Origin: Erythrobacter donghaensis
GTDB taxonomy: Bacteria > Pseudomonadota > Alphaproteobacteria > Sphingomonadales > Sphingomonadaceae
Length of the DNA: 23,605 bases
Assembly: GCF_001557325.1 (NCBI RefSeq)
Contig: NZ_LSJS01000089.1
Span: 1 to 23,605, forward strand
Reading direction: 5' to 3'
Made by a program: the position numbers and the translations under genes. How positions within the stretch are numbered: the stretch's first letter is position 1; each line of letters begins with the position of its first letter. The notes below the pieces were generated by a model, which had not been told where the DNA came from, searched no databases, and saw only the letters and a program-made list of their open reading frames with translations. Of this stretch, positions 1 to 7,186 are shown one piece after another.

Positions 1-83
1 CGTCACCTCCCCCATCGCCGCCCGCCCCGCGCCGGCCCGCGAAGCCTTCGCCGACCCCTGCCCAAGATGATTTGTTTGGTTAG
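1..83 (+). CDS. xseA: Probable 3' end of exodeoxyribonuclease VII large subunit (partial)
   Basis: An open frame enters from the left edge and stops at TAG 81-83. Its last 26 residues are proline- and alanine-rich and end in Q-D-D-L-F-G. A basic, Pro/Ala-rich tail finishing in a QxDLF(G) motif is typical of alphaproteobacterial XseA, the large subunit of exonuclease VII, a cytoplasmic single-strand DNA nuclease. An xseA gene next to a DUF2093 gene, as here, is also what I recall from sphingomonads. Only the tail is present, with no catalytic or OB-fold sequence, so the assignment rests on the tail motif and neighbourhood. A second frame stops at 70 but has no such motif. Confidence 0.55.
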   Translation, partial: SPPPSPPAPRRPAKPSPTPAQDDLFG

Positions 84-107
84 CCCGGGAGTGCTATCAG
101 GGGCGCC

Positions 108-311
108 ATGCTGATGACTCCCGCCGACAAGGTCGCCAAGCTCTACTACGGCCCCTCCAGCTTCCGCGTGCTGCGGCCGGGGAGCCACGTGCTGTGCGCG
201 GTGACGGGAGAGGCGATCCCGCTCGCCGAGCTGCGCTACTGGAGCGCCGAGCGGCAGGAAGCCTATGCCTCGTGCGAGATCGCGACCCGGCGCCTGCTCG
301 GCCTCGCCTGA
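108..311 (+). CDS. DUF2093 family protein
   Basis: This 67-residue protein has the near-invariant DUF2093 core: a segment reading F-R-V-L-R-P-G-S-H-V, then C-A-V-T-G-E, I-P-L, and L-R-Y-W-S followed by R-Q-E-A-Y. The length is normal for the family, which consists of short alphaproteobacterial proteins of unknown role, probably cytoplasmic. The single cysteine and the G-E/L-R-Y-W pattern look like a small beta-rich fold. The ATG at 108 follows a purine-rich GGGG stretch. The gene lies 24 bases downstream of the probable xseA stop and 12 bases upstream of the next ORF, so all three may be cotranscribed. The family assignment is firm; the function is unknown. Confidence 0.9.
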   Translation: MLMTPADKVAKLYYGPSSFRVLRPGSHVLCAVTGEAIPLAELRYWSAERQEAYASCEIATRRLLGLA

Positions 312-323
312 CGTTTCGCAAGG

Positions 324-1370
324 ATGAAGGCTGACGGCCCCCGCGCGCGGCCTGCCTCGCGCCTGCGCCCGCGCCTGCTGTTGCTGGGGCTGGTGACGCT
401 CGCGCTGGCGCCGGGCACCCTGCTGCGCACACCGACCGGCAATCGTCGCGAGCCCGCGGTGGTCAGCGCCGTCGCCCTGCCCGACCGCGAGGGCGTCTCG
501 GGCCCGCTCAGGCTGACCGGCGTGTGGGAAATGGAATCGCGCCATGCCTTCTTCGGCGGCTTTTCGGCACTGGCGTTCGATGGCGGCACCCGGCTCGTCG
601 CCGGGACCGACCGCGGATTCCTGCTCGACATCGACTTCGCCGGCGGCGCGCCGCGTGCGGTGGCGGGAAGCTTCCGCTTCGTCGGGATCAGCAGCCGCGG
701 GCGCGAGGAGGTTGTCGACCTCGAATCCCTCGCCCGCGATCCGGCCAGCGGGACGCTGTGGGCCGGGTTCGAGGCCGATAATCTGGTGATGCGCCTCGCC
801 CCCGACGGCACCCGGCGCACCCGGGCCCCGCAGGACATGGCGCACTGGCGCAAGAACAGCGGCGCCGAGACGATGGTGCGACTGGCCGACGGGCGCTTCG
901 TGGTGATCGCCGAGGGCACCTTGCGCGGCAGCGCCACCCTGCATGAAGGGCTGCGCTTTCCCGGCGATCCGCTCGGCCCGGCCCGCGCGGAGCGCTTCCT
1001 GTTCGAGGCGCCTGCCGATTACGACCCGGTCGATGCCACCCAGCTGCCCGACGGGCGGGTGCTGATCCTGTTGCGGCGGGTGCGCTATGCGATCCCCGCG
1101 CGCTTCGACACCGCGATCGCCATCGCCGATCCGGCCCGCATCGGCGCCGGGCAGACCTGGCGGGCGCGCCTTGTCCAGCGCCTGAGCGGCGGCATCTTCG
1201 CCGACAATTTCGAGGGGATCGCCTTCGTGCCCTCGGCCCGGGATCCGGCGCGGGGCGCCATCTGGCTCATCAGCGACGACAACATGTCGGTGTTCCAGCG
1301 CAGCCTGCTGGTGCGGTTTGATTGGCGGCCACCTTCGGCGGCGCAGAGTCCTCGCTTACGGTCGCGCTGA
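324..1370 (+). CDS. Esterase-like phytase-domain protein, exported
   Basis: This 348-residue protein has a basic N-terminus and a hydrophobic stretch at about residues 15-35, consistent with a signal peptide or signal anchor. The rest fits the 'esterase-like activity of phytase' family (PF13449). Recognisable blocks are S-A-L-A-F with G-T-D-R-G-F near residue 90, V-D-L-E-S-L-A followed by W-A-G-F-E near 140, G-A-E-T-M and V-I-A-E-G near 180, and a C-terminal N-F-E-G-I-A-F with L-I-S-D-D-N. These repeat like the blades of a beta-propeller. Members are predicted periplasmic or secreted; the substrate is not inferable. The ATG at 324 has AAGG directly before it. Twelve bases separate it from the DUF2093 stop, so the pair probably forms an operon. 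Confidence 0.82.
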   Translation: MKADGPRARPASRLRPRLLLLGLVTLALAPGTLLRTPTGNRREPAVVSAVALPDREGVSGPLRLTGVWEMESRHAFFGGFSALAFDGGTRLVAGTDRGFLLDIDFAGGAPRAVAGSFRFVGISSRGREEVVDLESLARDPASGTLWAGFEADNLVMRLAPDGTRRTRAPQDMAHWRKNSGAETMVRLADGRFVVIAEGTLRGSATLHEGLRFPGDPLGPARAERFLFEAPADYDPVDATQLPDGRVLILLRRVRYAIPARFDTAIAIADPARIGAGQTWRARLVQRLSGGIFADNFEGIAFVPSARDPARGAIWLISDDNMSVFQRSLLVRFDWRPPSAAQSPRLRSR

Positions 1371-1403
1371 TGCGCGACGCAGACACACAAGGCGGCCGCA
1401 AAC

Positions 1404-1429
1404 GAAAAAGCGCCCGGGAACCCGGACGC
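1404..1429 (-). terminator. Rho-independent terminator of rpmB
   Basis: Read on the minus strand, a 9-bp GC-rich stem (1429-1421 with 1418-1410, containing one G-T wobble) is followed directly by five T residues (1409-1405). It lies 35 bases beyond the rpmB stop. The unpaired centre is only two bases if the stem is fully closed, so a four-base loop is more realistic. Confidence 0.85.
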
Positions 1430-1464
1430 TTGATCGATTCGCCTGCCCCGGGGGGCGGCAGGAA

Positions 1465-1752
1465 TTACGCTGCGGCTTGGGCCTTGATCAGCTCGCGCTT
1501 GATCTTCTGGGCATTGGCCGAGAGCTTCTCGTCGCTGGTCTTGAGCAGCCAGTTATCGAGCCCGCCATTGTGCTCGACCGAGCGCAGACCGTGGGTCGAG
1601 ACGCGGAACTTGAAGCTGCGCTCGAGCTTTTCGCTCATCAGCGTCACGTTCTGCAGGTTGGGCAGGAACACGCGCTTGGTCTTGTTGTTGGCGTGGCTCA
1701 CATTGTGGCCGACCTGGCGGCCCTTGCCGGTCAGTTCGCAGATGCGCGACAT
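1465..1752 (-). CDS. rpmB: 50S ribosomal protein L28
   Basis: The 95-residue product is a basic protein beginning [10 protein letters not shown], followed by [14 protein letters not shown], the diagnostic start of bacterial L28. The centre has R-F-x-P-N-L-Q-N-V and the C-terminus is Lys/Ala-rich, as in other alphaproteobacteria. L28 is a component of the large ribosomal subunit. An upstream in-frame start at 1800 would add 16 non-conserved residues, so the ATG at 1752, behind a GAGAAGAGA purine run, is chosen. It is a single-gene unit with its own promoter (1812-1840) and terminator (1404-1429). Confidence 0.97.
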   Translation of the reverse strand: MSRICELTGKGRQVGHNVSHANNKTKRVFLPNLQNVTLMSEKLERSFKFRVSTHGLRSVEHNGGLDNWLLKTSDEKLSANAQKIKRELIKAQAAA

Positions 1753-1811
1753 GGTGTGTCTCTTCTCGTAAAGGATCGGCCCAGACTTGTGCCCAGGCAA
1801 GGAAAGCGGCG

Positions 1812-1840
1812 CGCATAACGGGGCAGGGCCGAATCGTCAA
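1812..1840 (-). promoter_or_regulatory. Housekeeping promoter of rpmB
   Basis: On the minus strand TTGACG (1840-1835), preceded by GC, is separated by exactly 17 bases from TATGCG (1817-1812). This is a close match to the alphaproteobacterial sigma-70-type promoter. The predicted start of transcription near 1805 gives a leader of about 50 bases before the rpmB ATG at 1752. Confidence 0.75.
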
Positions 1841-1973
1841 GCCGATTGCGCCCTGTCCGCACTCTGCGCCAAGCAGGTGGGTAGTAACCCATGTAATGGC
1901 CGCAAAGCCTCCCGTCGCCTGCATTCGCGTCCCGGCCTGCCCGTAAGGCGGGGCCCAAAGGAGACGAAAGACC

Positions 1974-2219
1974 ATGAAGCGCATCATCATCACCACCCTC
2001 ATCGCCCCCTTGGCAATCGGGCTTGCGGCGTGCGATGTCGACCAGACCCAGGAAGCCGAACTGCCCGAGGTCGAGGTCAAGGGCGGTCAGGTGCCGGAAT
2101 ATGACGTCGACACCGCCGAGGTCGAGGTCGGCACAGAAGAGAAGACGATCGAGGTCCCCACTGTCGATGTCAAAGGCCCTAACGATGCCGAAGGGACGCC
2201 CGTCACCGGCGACGAATAG
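1974..2219 (+). CDS. Small acidic lipoprotein, function unknown
   Basis: This 81-residue protein starts with a basic M-K-R, a hydrophobic segment and the lipobox L-A-A-C with Cys20, so it should be exported and lipid-anchored. The mature part is strongly acidic and built of alternating V/E/D units (E-V-E-V, D-V-D, V-E-V, V-D-V), giving a repetitive, probably extended or disordered chain. Aspartate directly after the cysteine could favour inner-membrane retention by the E. coli rule, but that rule is uncertain in this group. A good ribosome site, AAAGGAG, lies at 1957-1963. Similar proteins are, from memory, common as hypotheticals in Erythrobacteraceae. No function is known to me. Confidence 0.85.
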   Translation: MKRIIITTLIAPLAIGLAACDVDQTQEAELPEVEVKGGQVPEYDVDTAEVEVGTEEKTIEVPTVDVKGPNDAEGTPVTGDE

Positions 2220-2240
2220 CCATTCCGGGACGCGCGGGGC

Positions 2241-2696
2241 ATGAGCGCGGATGCTTTCCGCAGCTTCATGCCCCGCGCGCTCGACCTCGCCCGTGCTGCC
2301 GCGGCGGCGGGGGAAGTGCCGATCGGCGCGGTGGTGGTGAAGGACGGTGCGGTGATCGCCGAGGGGCACAATTCACCGCGCGACCTGCATGATCCCACCG
2401 CCCATGCCGAAATCCTCGCGATCCGCCGCGCCGCGCAGGCGCTCGGCGACGAGCGCCTGACCGGCTGCGAGCTGTGGGTCACGCTCGAGCCCTGCGCGAT
2501 GTGCGCGGGCGCCATCGCCCACGCCCGGATCGCGCGGCTCTACTACGCCGCGAGCGACCCCAAGGGCGGCGCGGTCGAGCACGGCGCGCGGGTGTTCGAC
2601 CAGCCCCAGTGCCTCCACCGCCCCGAGGTCTACACCGGCATCGGCGAGGCCGAGGCGGCGGAATTGCTGCGGGGGTTCTTCCGAGAGCGGCGCTAG
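2241..2696 (+). CDS. tadA: tRNA-specific adenosine deaminase
   Basis: The 151-residue protein is a cytidine/deoxycytidylate-deaminase-fold enzyme. It shows H55-A-E57, where the glutamate is the proton shuttle, and P84-C85-A-M-C88, the zinc ligands with His55. V-P-I-G-A-V-V-V near residue 26 and the H-N overlap of E-G-H-N are also typical of TadA. TadA converts A34 to inosine in tRNA-Arg(ACG), which is essential for decoding CGN codons. The length is normal. The stop overlaps by four bases the stop of the convergent lipoprotein gene (2693-2696). The gene lies 21 bases downstream of the small lipoprotein gene and may share its transcript. Confidence 0.95.
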   Translation: MSADAFRSFMPRALDLARAAAAAGEVPIGAVVVKDGAVIAEGHNSPRDLHDPTAHAEILAIRRAAQALGDERLTGCELWVTLEPCAMCAGAIAHARIARLYYAASDPKGGAVEHGARVFDQPQCLHRPEVYTGIGEAEAAELLRGFFRERR

Positions 2697-3211
2697 CCGG
2701 CGACTGCGTGTTCCGGGGTGCAGGGCTCGGCCGGCTGCTCGCTGAAGGCCGCATAATCGTGCCCCCGCCAAGGCCGGAAGCGGTCGATGCCAAATGCCCA
2801 CACCGCCCGCTCGGCACCCCAGGGCGGCTCCGGCCCACCGTCTGCTACCTGCAGCGCCAGATTGGCTGTCCTGCCTGGGCAGGCGTCGCCGAACCGCCGA
2901 TCCCAAGCCAGTTGGCGGATCGCCTCGATATCCCAGGCGCCGAGATCCTTGACCAGCACCAGCCGCGCCCCGCCCTTGTCGCAGGTCGCGACATAAAGGC
3001 ACACCTTCTGCCCCGGTGCCCGTTCGCGTACATACCAGCGCGCCGAAGCGACGACATCCGCCTTCTCCAGCCCCGCCCAGGAGGCATAGCGCGATCCGTA
3101 GTCATGGGCGGCGCAGCTTCCGACGAGAAGTAGGGCCAGAGTGAGACAGCCCAGCCCCAACCGCCCGGGCGTGATGAGGGCCGGCGGCCCGCCTCTTTCC
3201 ACGAACGACAC
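2693..3211 (-). CDS. Putative lipoprotein, function unknown
   Basis: This 172-residue ORF uses a GTG start at 3211, placed by a GGAGGG site about seven bases upstream. A longer reading in the same frame belongs to shadow sequence of the neighbouring genes. After a basic N-terminus comes a hydrophobic stretch (residues 18-32) ending in V-G-S-C33, an acceptable lipobox, so the protein is probably lipidated. The mature part has several Trp and Cys residues (C-L-Y-V-A-T-C-D-K near 75, a second pair later) that could form disulfides in the periplasm. I recognise no domain. It is the last gene of a three-gene minus-strand operon with the VOC and SPFH-like genes. Confidence 0.7.
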   Translation of the reverse strand: MSFVERGGPPALITPGRLGLGCLTLALLLVGSCAAHDYGSRYASWAGLEKADVVASARWYVRERAPGQKVCLYVATCDKGGARLVLVKDLGAWDIEAIRQLAWDRRFGDACPGRTANLALQVADGGPEPPWGAERAVWAFGIDRFRPWRGHDYAAFSEQPAEPCTPEHAVAG

Positions 3212-3224
3212 GCGCCTGCCCTCC

Positions 3225-3611
3225 TCAATGCACCGGCGGAACGCCGGGCGGGTAATGGGAAATCTCGACCCGCAGCCCGTCGGGATCGGGGACGAACAGC
3301 GCAGTGATCCCGGGCTCGAAATGCTGGAGCCGCGCTTCGATCCCCGCCGCTTCAAGCTCCGCCGCGAGCGCCTCGACCGCCTCGGCGCTGGGGGCGGTGA
3401 AGCCGAAATGGTTGAGGCCGGGGGCATAGCGGCCATAGTCGCCCGTGCCCTCCTTGGCCTTGGCGAACTGGATGTGGAGCCCGCCCGCATTGGCCCAGAT
3501 GCCGCGCTTCTTCTGCGCAAAGCCGATGCGCGGCAGCAGGAAGCCGTAGAAGCTCGCTGCCGCTTCGGGATCGCGCGAGAGGATGGTGAGGTGATCGAGC
3601 CCGAACGCCAC
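3225..3611 (-). CDS. VOC (glyoxalase/dioxygenase fold) family protein
   Basis: The 128-residue product has the vicinal-oxygen-chelate layout: L-D-H7-L-T-I at the start, F-Y-x-F-L-L-P-R-I-G-F, L-H46-I-Q-F, N-H68-F-G-F-T-A at the second module and R-V-E116-I-S near the end. His7, His68 and Glu116 are the expected metal ligands. The reaction cannot be told from sequence; family members include glyoxalase I, extradiol dioxygenases and antibiotic-binding proteins. The GTG at 3611 is chosen because it begins just before the conserved first strand, four bases after the upstream stop, with a GAGGAG site overlapping that stop codon. This implies translational coupling. Confidence 0.88.
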   Translation of the reverse strand: MAFGLDHLTILSRDPEAAASFYGFLLPRIGFAQKKRGIWANAGGLHIQFAKAKEGTGDYGRYAPGLNHFGFTAPSAEAVEALAAELEAAGIEARLQHFEPGITALFVPDPDGLRVEISHYPPGVPPVH

Positions 3612-3615
3612 GCCC

Positions 3616-4047
3616 TTACTCCTCCGCCTTGGGCGCGGGCCTCGGCCGCAGCCGCCCGGCCTCGAGGATCGGGAGGCCGCCTTCGGTCGGCACATAGATG
3701 ATCTGCCCCTGCGACTGCGCGAGGTGCTCGATATAGAGGTAGCGCAGATAGCCCTCCGGCCCGCCCAGCCCGTCGGCAACGATGCGGTTGGCCTCGGCGA
3801 CGCCCTTGGCGCGCTCGACCTCGGCCTGGGCGAGCAGCTTGGCGCTCTCCAGCTTGGCCTCGGCCTCCAGCGTGGCGATCTGGCGGTTCTGCCGCGCCTG
3901 CGCGAGCTCGGCCTCGCCCGCGGTCTCGGCGTTCCAGACCCGCACCGAGTTGTAGGCCGCGCAGGACCCCAGCCCCCCGCCGACGATCACCATCAGAAGA
4001 AACAGGAGGCCCAAGGCGATGGACCAGATGTTGCGGGCGGCGTTCAT
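3616..4047 (-). CDS. Mini SPFH-like single-pass membrane protein
   Basis: The 143-residue protein has a transmembrane helix at about residues 8-30, then a charged Ala/Glu-rich helical region (A-Q-A-R-Q-N-R-Q, L-E-A-E-A-K-L-E-S-A-K, A-Q-A-E-V-E-R-A-K, A-E-A-N-R-I), and then a segment like the C-terminal part of band-7 proteins (Y-L-R-Y-L-Y-I-E-H-L, I-I-Y-V-P-T-E). The globular SPFH/band-7 domain that would normally lie between membrane helix and coiled coil is absent. It is the first gene of the operon with the VOC and lipoprotein genes and has a four-base gap to the VOC start. It may be an oligomerising membrane scaffold; that is inference. Confidence 0.7.
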   Translation of the reverse strand: MNAARNIWSIALGLLFLLMVIVGGGLGSCAAYNSVRVWNAETAGEAELAQARQNRQIATLEAEAKLESAKLLAQAEVERAKGVAEANRIVADGLGGPEGYLRYLYIEHLAQSQGQIIYVPTEGGLPILEAGRLRPRPAPKAEE

Positions 4048-4159
4048 GTGTCGGGGACCTACGTGAAGGGTTGAACAGGTATTGCCCGATGATGGCTAGC
4101 CCGCTGAATATGCGCAAGAGCCTGCGGGAGCGCGCGGCGCCAAAGCCTTGTACGAAGGC

Positions 4160-4870
4160 TCAGAACCCCCGCCAGATCTTCGCGGGCGCGCTGTCCCTCG
4201 CACCGCGCCGCGAGGCGGTGCAGGGGGCGGGGCGGAAGCGCTTGGAGTAGCACAGGCGGATTTCCTCGAGCCACCCGCGCGGGTTGAGGTGGACGCCCAC
4301 CGCGCTCTCGGTCCACCCGGGGTTGGCATCGACGAAGGCGGCGCGGATGCGGCCTGCGGTCAGGCCCTCCTCGCGCGCGATGCGGTCGTAATCGGGCAGG
4401 CGCACGCCCTCGAACAGGATGCGGGTGACCTTGAGATAGGCGCCGGGGTCGGGAACCATGCAGCTGCCGTGCTTGGCCCATTGTCGCGCAACGAGGCGTT
4501 CGGACGGCATCATGCACATCGCAGCCCGGACCTGCGCCGGGGTGAGCGCTTTCCTCGCCCCGCACCACTGCGGCCAGCCCTTGGCACCCTCGGGCCAGAG
4601 GCCGTGGACGACGAGCCCGAAGCTGCCGTTCCGCCCGCCGCACTGCATCGCTTGGGTGCGGTCCTCGGCGCGGGTGCGGCAGAATTCGGGGCTCCAGCTC
4701 AAGGCGAGGGTGTAGCCGGTGACGGGCATGGCGCGCGGCGGGCCGTCGGGGGTGACGCGCGGGACGGCGGCGACCTCGGGCACGCGGCACTGGTAGGCCT
4801 GTGCGCTCGCGAGCGAGGGCACGGCGAGGGTCATTGCGGCGAAGAGGCTATTCGAACACCGCAGGGCCAT
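4160..4870 (-). CDS. Ribonuclease T2 family protein, exported
   Basis: The 236-residue protein has a signal peptide ending near A-S-A-Q-A (residues 21-25). Both T2 signatures are present: CAS I as L-V-V-H89-G-L-W-P-E-G and CAS II as Q130-W-A-K-H134-G-S-C. T2 enzymes cleave single-stranded RNA through a 2',3'-cyclic intermediate, usually outside the cytoplasm. The glutamate that normally lies four residues before the second histidine is a glutamine here, so activity could be reduced. Several cysteines fit the family's disulfides. The ATG at 4870 sits behind an AAGGAGGAGG site; its first 23 bases overlap the end of the upstream membrane-protein gene, so it is probably cotranscribed with nadC. 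Confidence 0.88.
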   Translation of the reverse strand: MALRCSNSLFAAMTLAVPSLASAQAYQCRVPEVAAVPRVTPDGPPRAMPVTGYTLALSWSPEFCRTRAEDRTQAMQCGGRNGSFGLVVHGLWPEGAKGWPQWCGARKALTPAQVRAAMCMMPSERLVARQWAKHGSCMVPDPGAYLKVTRILFEGVRLPDYDRIAREEGLTAGRIRAAFVDANPGWTESAVGVHLNPRGWLEEIRLCYSKRFRPAPCTASRRGARDSAPAKIWRGF

Positions 4871-5258
4871 CCTCCTCCTCCTTGCGCGTGAACCAGCGGT
4901 TGGCGGCGGGGGTGAGCAGGCTCGCCATCGCCACCGCGACCAGCACCGCACCGGTCAGCGCGGCCGGGTCGAGGAAAGCGAGCCGCAGCGCGCCGAAGCC
5001 CAGCACCAGCCAGCGCGCGAAGGGGGCGGCAAAGAGGTAGATCCACACCAGCGGGATCAGCGCGATGGTAAACTCGGCCGAGAGGGTGACGATGGTCCAG
5101 TCGCGGTTCCACGATACCCAAGGCATGTGCGCCGCGAACACCGCCTGCGTCAGCGCGAGATTGTCGAGCCCGCGCACCAGCCGCAGCACCGCCGCAGCAA
5201 GGAAAGCGGCGGCGAAGACGCGGATCGCCAGCGGTCGTGGCCCCCGCGCGCGTTTCAC
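4848..5258 (-). CDS. Small multi-pass membrane protein, function unknown
   Basis: This 136-residue ORF starts with GTG at 5258, which overlaps the nadC stop in a GTGA junction. That junction decides the start. Hydrophobic segments lie at about residues 10-28, 62-80, 82-96 and 100-116, and the C-terminal tail is charged (K-E-E-E-D), so four membrane helices are likely. No family is recognised. The tight overlaps with nadC upstream and the RNase T2 gene downstream place it in the middle of a three-gene operon. This does not reveal a shared pathway. Confidence 0.75.
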   Translation of the reverse strand: MKRARGPRPLAIRVFAAAFLAAAVLRLVRGLDNLALTQAVFAAHMPWVSWNRDWTIVTLSAEFTIALIPLVWIYLFAAPFARWLVLGFGALRLAFLDPAALTGAVLVAVAMASLLTPAANRWFTRKEEEDGPAVFE

Positions 5259-6142
5259 AGCGGCTTGAAATCCAGCCCGATGTCCGCGGCGGGCGCGCTC
5301 TGGGTCAGGCGGCCGACCGAGATGAAGTCCACGCCCGAAGCCGCCTTGGCCGCAATGGTCTGGAGATTGACGCCCCCGCTCGCCTCGGTCGGCACCCGGC
5401 CTGCGACCAGCGCCACGGCCTCGGCGAGGGTGGCGAGGTCCATGTTGTCGAGCAGCAGGTGGTGTGCGCCGGCCGCCAGCGCGGGTTCGATCTGGTCGAG
5501 GCGGTCGACCTCGCAGATGATCCTCGCGACCCCCGCATCCCTGGCCCGTCGCACCGCCTCGCCGACGCTTCCGGCGACCGCCACATGATTGTCCTTGATC
5601 ATCGCCGCATCCCACAGCCCCATGCGGTGGTTCTGCGCGCCGCCCTGACGGGTGGCGTATTTCTCGAGGAACCTGAGGCCGGGGATGGTCTTGCGGGTAT
5701 CCAGAAGCGTGCAGGTCGCGCTGCCCCCTCGCATCGCGTCCACGTAGGCGCGGGTCAGGGTGGCTATTCCTGAGAGGTGCTGGACGATGTTGAGCGCCGA
5801 GCGCTCGGCGGTGAGGAGGGCGCGGGCGCTGCCCTCGATCCGCATCAGGTCGGTGCCGGCGGGCACGGCATCACCGTCCGTGACCAGCGGCTCGATCACG
5901 CATTCGGGGTCGAGGTGCCGGAAGAACGCCTCGGCGAGCGGAAGCCCCGCGACGACGATGGCATCGCGGCTGTCCATCACCCCGGTGAAGCGCGCTTCCG
6001 CCGGAATGACGCTCTCGCTTGTCACATCGCGCCCGCCGCCGGGCAGTCCCTCGCCCAGGTCTTCCGCGAGCGTCTCGCGGATGAACTTGGCGAGGTCGAA
6101 GCCGGGGAGGGTGAATTCTGGCACCAACGCATCCTTCGTCAT
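5255..6142 (-). CDS. nadC: Nicotinate-nucleotide pyrophosphorylase (carboxylating)
   Basis: The 295-residue enzyme makes nicotinate mononucleotide from quinolinate and PRPP in de novo NAD synthesis, in the cytoplasm. Visible signatures are E-D-L-G-E-G near the N-terminus, E-R-S-A-L-N-I-V-Q-H-L-S-G-I-A-T, the substrate-binding T-R-K-T-I-P-G-L-R, G-G-x-x-N-H-R-M-G-L, I-K-D-N-H and the C-terminal D-F-I-S-V-G-R-L-T-Q. The length is normal for the family. The ATG at 6142 precedes the conserved N-terminal helix. It is first in an operon with a membrane protein (GTGA overlap) and RNase T2. The quinolinate-forming genes nadA and nadB are not in the window. Confidence 0.96.
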   Translation of the reverse strand: MTKDALVPEFTLPGFDLAKFIRETLAEDLGEGLPGGGRDVTSESVIPAEARFTGVMDSRDAIVVAGLPLAEAFFRHLDPECVIEPLVTDGDAVPAGTDLMRIEGSARALLTAERSALNIVQHLSGIATLTRAYVDAMRGGSATCTLLDTRKTIPGLRFLEKYATRQGGAQNHRMGLWDAAMIKDNHVAVAGSVGEAVRRARDAGVARIICEVDRLDQIEPALAAGAHHLLLDNMDLATLAEAVALVAGRVPTEASGGVNLQTIAAKAASGVDFISVGRLTQSAPAADIGLDFKPL

Positions 6143-6202
6143 CGCAAGGGCCGACAGGCTCGCGGCGATCCATGGCCCGCCCGCGCCGAATGGAGCATCA
6201 GG

Positions 6203-6240
6203 CCATGGATTGCTTCGTCGCTACGCTCCTCGCAATGACG
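6203..6240. repeat. Dispersed intergenic repeat (CATTGCGAG...GAAGCAATCC type)
   Basis: The minus strand carries GTCATTGCGAGGAGCG, then TAGCGACGAAGCAATCC. This type of short element recurs in intergenic regions of many proteobacterial genomes, and its translations show up as C-E-E-R-S-D-E-A-I. The arms CATTGCG/GAAGCAAT are imperfectly inverted, so a hairpin is possible. Only one copy is in the window, so its repetitive nature is stated from prior knowledge. Confidence 0.65.
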
Positions 6241-6277
6241 AGGGGGAAGGTCAATGGACGATGAGGGGCGCAATCTC

Positions 6278-6372
6278 GGACCCGTAGGGTCCGCAAGGCC
6301 GAACGGCCGCCCGCAGGCGCCCGGAGCGTAGCGGAGGAACAGCGCCGAGGACGGGGGCGCGCAGGAGCCCCC
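6278..6372. other. Inverted-repeat-rich intergenic segment between nadC and the LytTR gene
   Basis: The segment contains a perfect 6-bp inverted repeat GGACCC-GTA-GGGTCC at 6278-6292 and another, GGGGGC at 6353-6358 with GCCCCC at 6367-6372, eight bases apart. The second lies eight bases beyond the stop of the response-regulator gene and may end its transcript, although no T-run follows. I see no gene in 6143-6379. Confidence 0.5.
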
Positions 6373-6379
6373 GCACACA

Positions 6380-7186
6380 TCAATGCACGAAGCGCGCCAC
6401 CACATCCCTGTAAGACCGCGACACCTTCACCTCGGCGCCGCTTTCCAGCACCAGGAAGCATTCGCCGTTGGTGTGGGGCTTCACCTGCCGGACGAGGTCA
6501 AGGTTGACGATCGTCGAGCGGTGGACGCGCTGGAATTTGCGCGGGTCGAGACGGCGCTCGAGGTCCTTCATCGTCTCGCGCAGCACCAGCGAATTGTCGC
6601 CGGTGGAGATGATCATGTAATCCCCCGCCGCCTCGATATGCTCGATCGTGTCGACCTCGACGCGGAAGATCTGGCCGCGGTCCTTGACGTTGATGAGCTT
6701 TTCGAAGCGGTCGGCGCTTTCGGCCGCCGGGGTCGCGGTCTCGACGAAATCCGCCGCACGCTCGGGGGCGATTTCGCTGAGCACTTCGAGCAGTTGCCCG
6801 GCATCTTCGGACGACTTCTTCTCGGCGAGGCGCTGGCGCACGCGTTCGATGGTGTCGGCGAGCTTCTGTTCGTCGACCGGCTTCATCAGGTAGTTGACGG
6901 CATTGGCCTCGAAGGCGCGGATCGCGTGTTCCTCGTAAGCGGTGACGAAGACGAACAGCGGGGGTTCGATCTCCATCACGCCCTTGACGACGGAAAAGCC
7001 GTCGAAACCGGGCATCTGGATGTCGAGGAAGACGAGATCGGGCTTCTCGGTCTTGATCTTGCGGATCGCCTCGCGGCCATTGGCGCAGGTGTCGATGATC
7101 TCGACGTCCTCGAACGGCTGGAGCCGCAACTGGAGGCCCTGGATCGCGAGTTTCTCGTCGTCGACGAGGATGGTTCTGATGGTCAT
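6380..7186 (-). CDS. LytTR-family response regulator
   Basis: The 268-residue protein has an N-terminal receiver domain (about residues 1-120) with the acidic pair D9-D10, phosphoacceptor D55 in L-V-F-L-D-I-Q-M-P-G, T82 and K102 in M-K-P-V. The C-terminal LytTR DNA-binding domain (about 160-268) shows E-A-A-G-D-Y, L-R-E-T-M-K-D-L-E, F-Q-R-V-H-R-S-T-I-V-N and V-S-R-S-Y-R. LytTR regulators bind direct repeats upstream of target genes and often control cell-surface or signalling functions; the target here is unknown. A charged linker of about 40 residues separates the domains. The ATG at 7186 overlaps the kinase stop as ATGA, so the two form a cognate pair on one transcript. Confidence 0.93.
   Translation of the reverse strand: MTIRTILVDDEKLAIQGLQLRLQPFEDVEIIDTCANGREAIRKIKTEKPDLVFLDIQMPGFDGFSVVKGVMEIEPPLFVFVTAYEEHAIRAFEANAVNYLMKPVDEQKLADTIERVRQRLAEKKSSEDAGQLLEVLSEIAPERAADFVETATPAAESADRFEKLINVKDRGQIFRVEVDTIEHIEAAGDYMIISTGDNSLVLRETMKDLERRLDPRKFQRVHRSTIVNLDLVRQVKPHTNGECFLVLESGAEVKVSRSYRDVVARFVH

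Noticed and set aside
3..944. Long open frames on the minus strand over the DUF2093 and phytase-like genes
   Set aside because: They are shadows of GC-rich plus-strand genes, with no domain signal and low-complexity Arg/Ala/Pro/Gly content.
6203..6240. The nadC-LytTR intergenic repeat as a CRISPR or a coding segment
   Set aside because: There is only one copy, with no spacer array, and the short translated frames are typical artefacts of this dispersed repeat.
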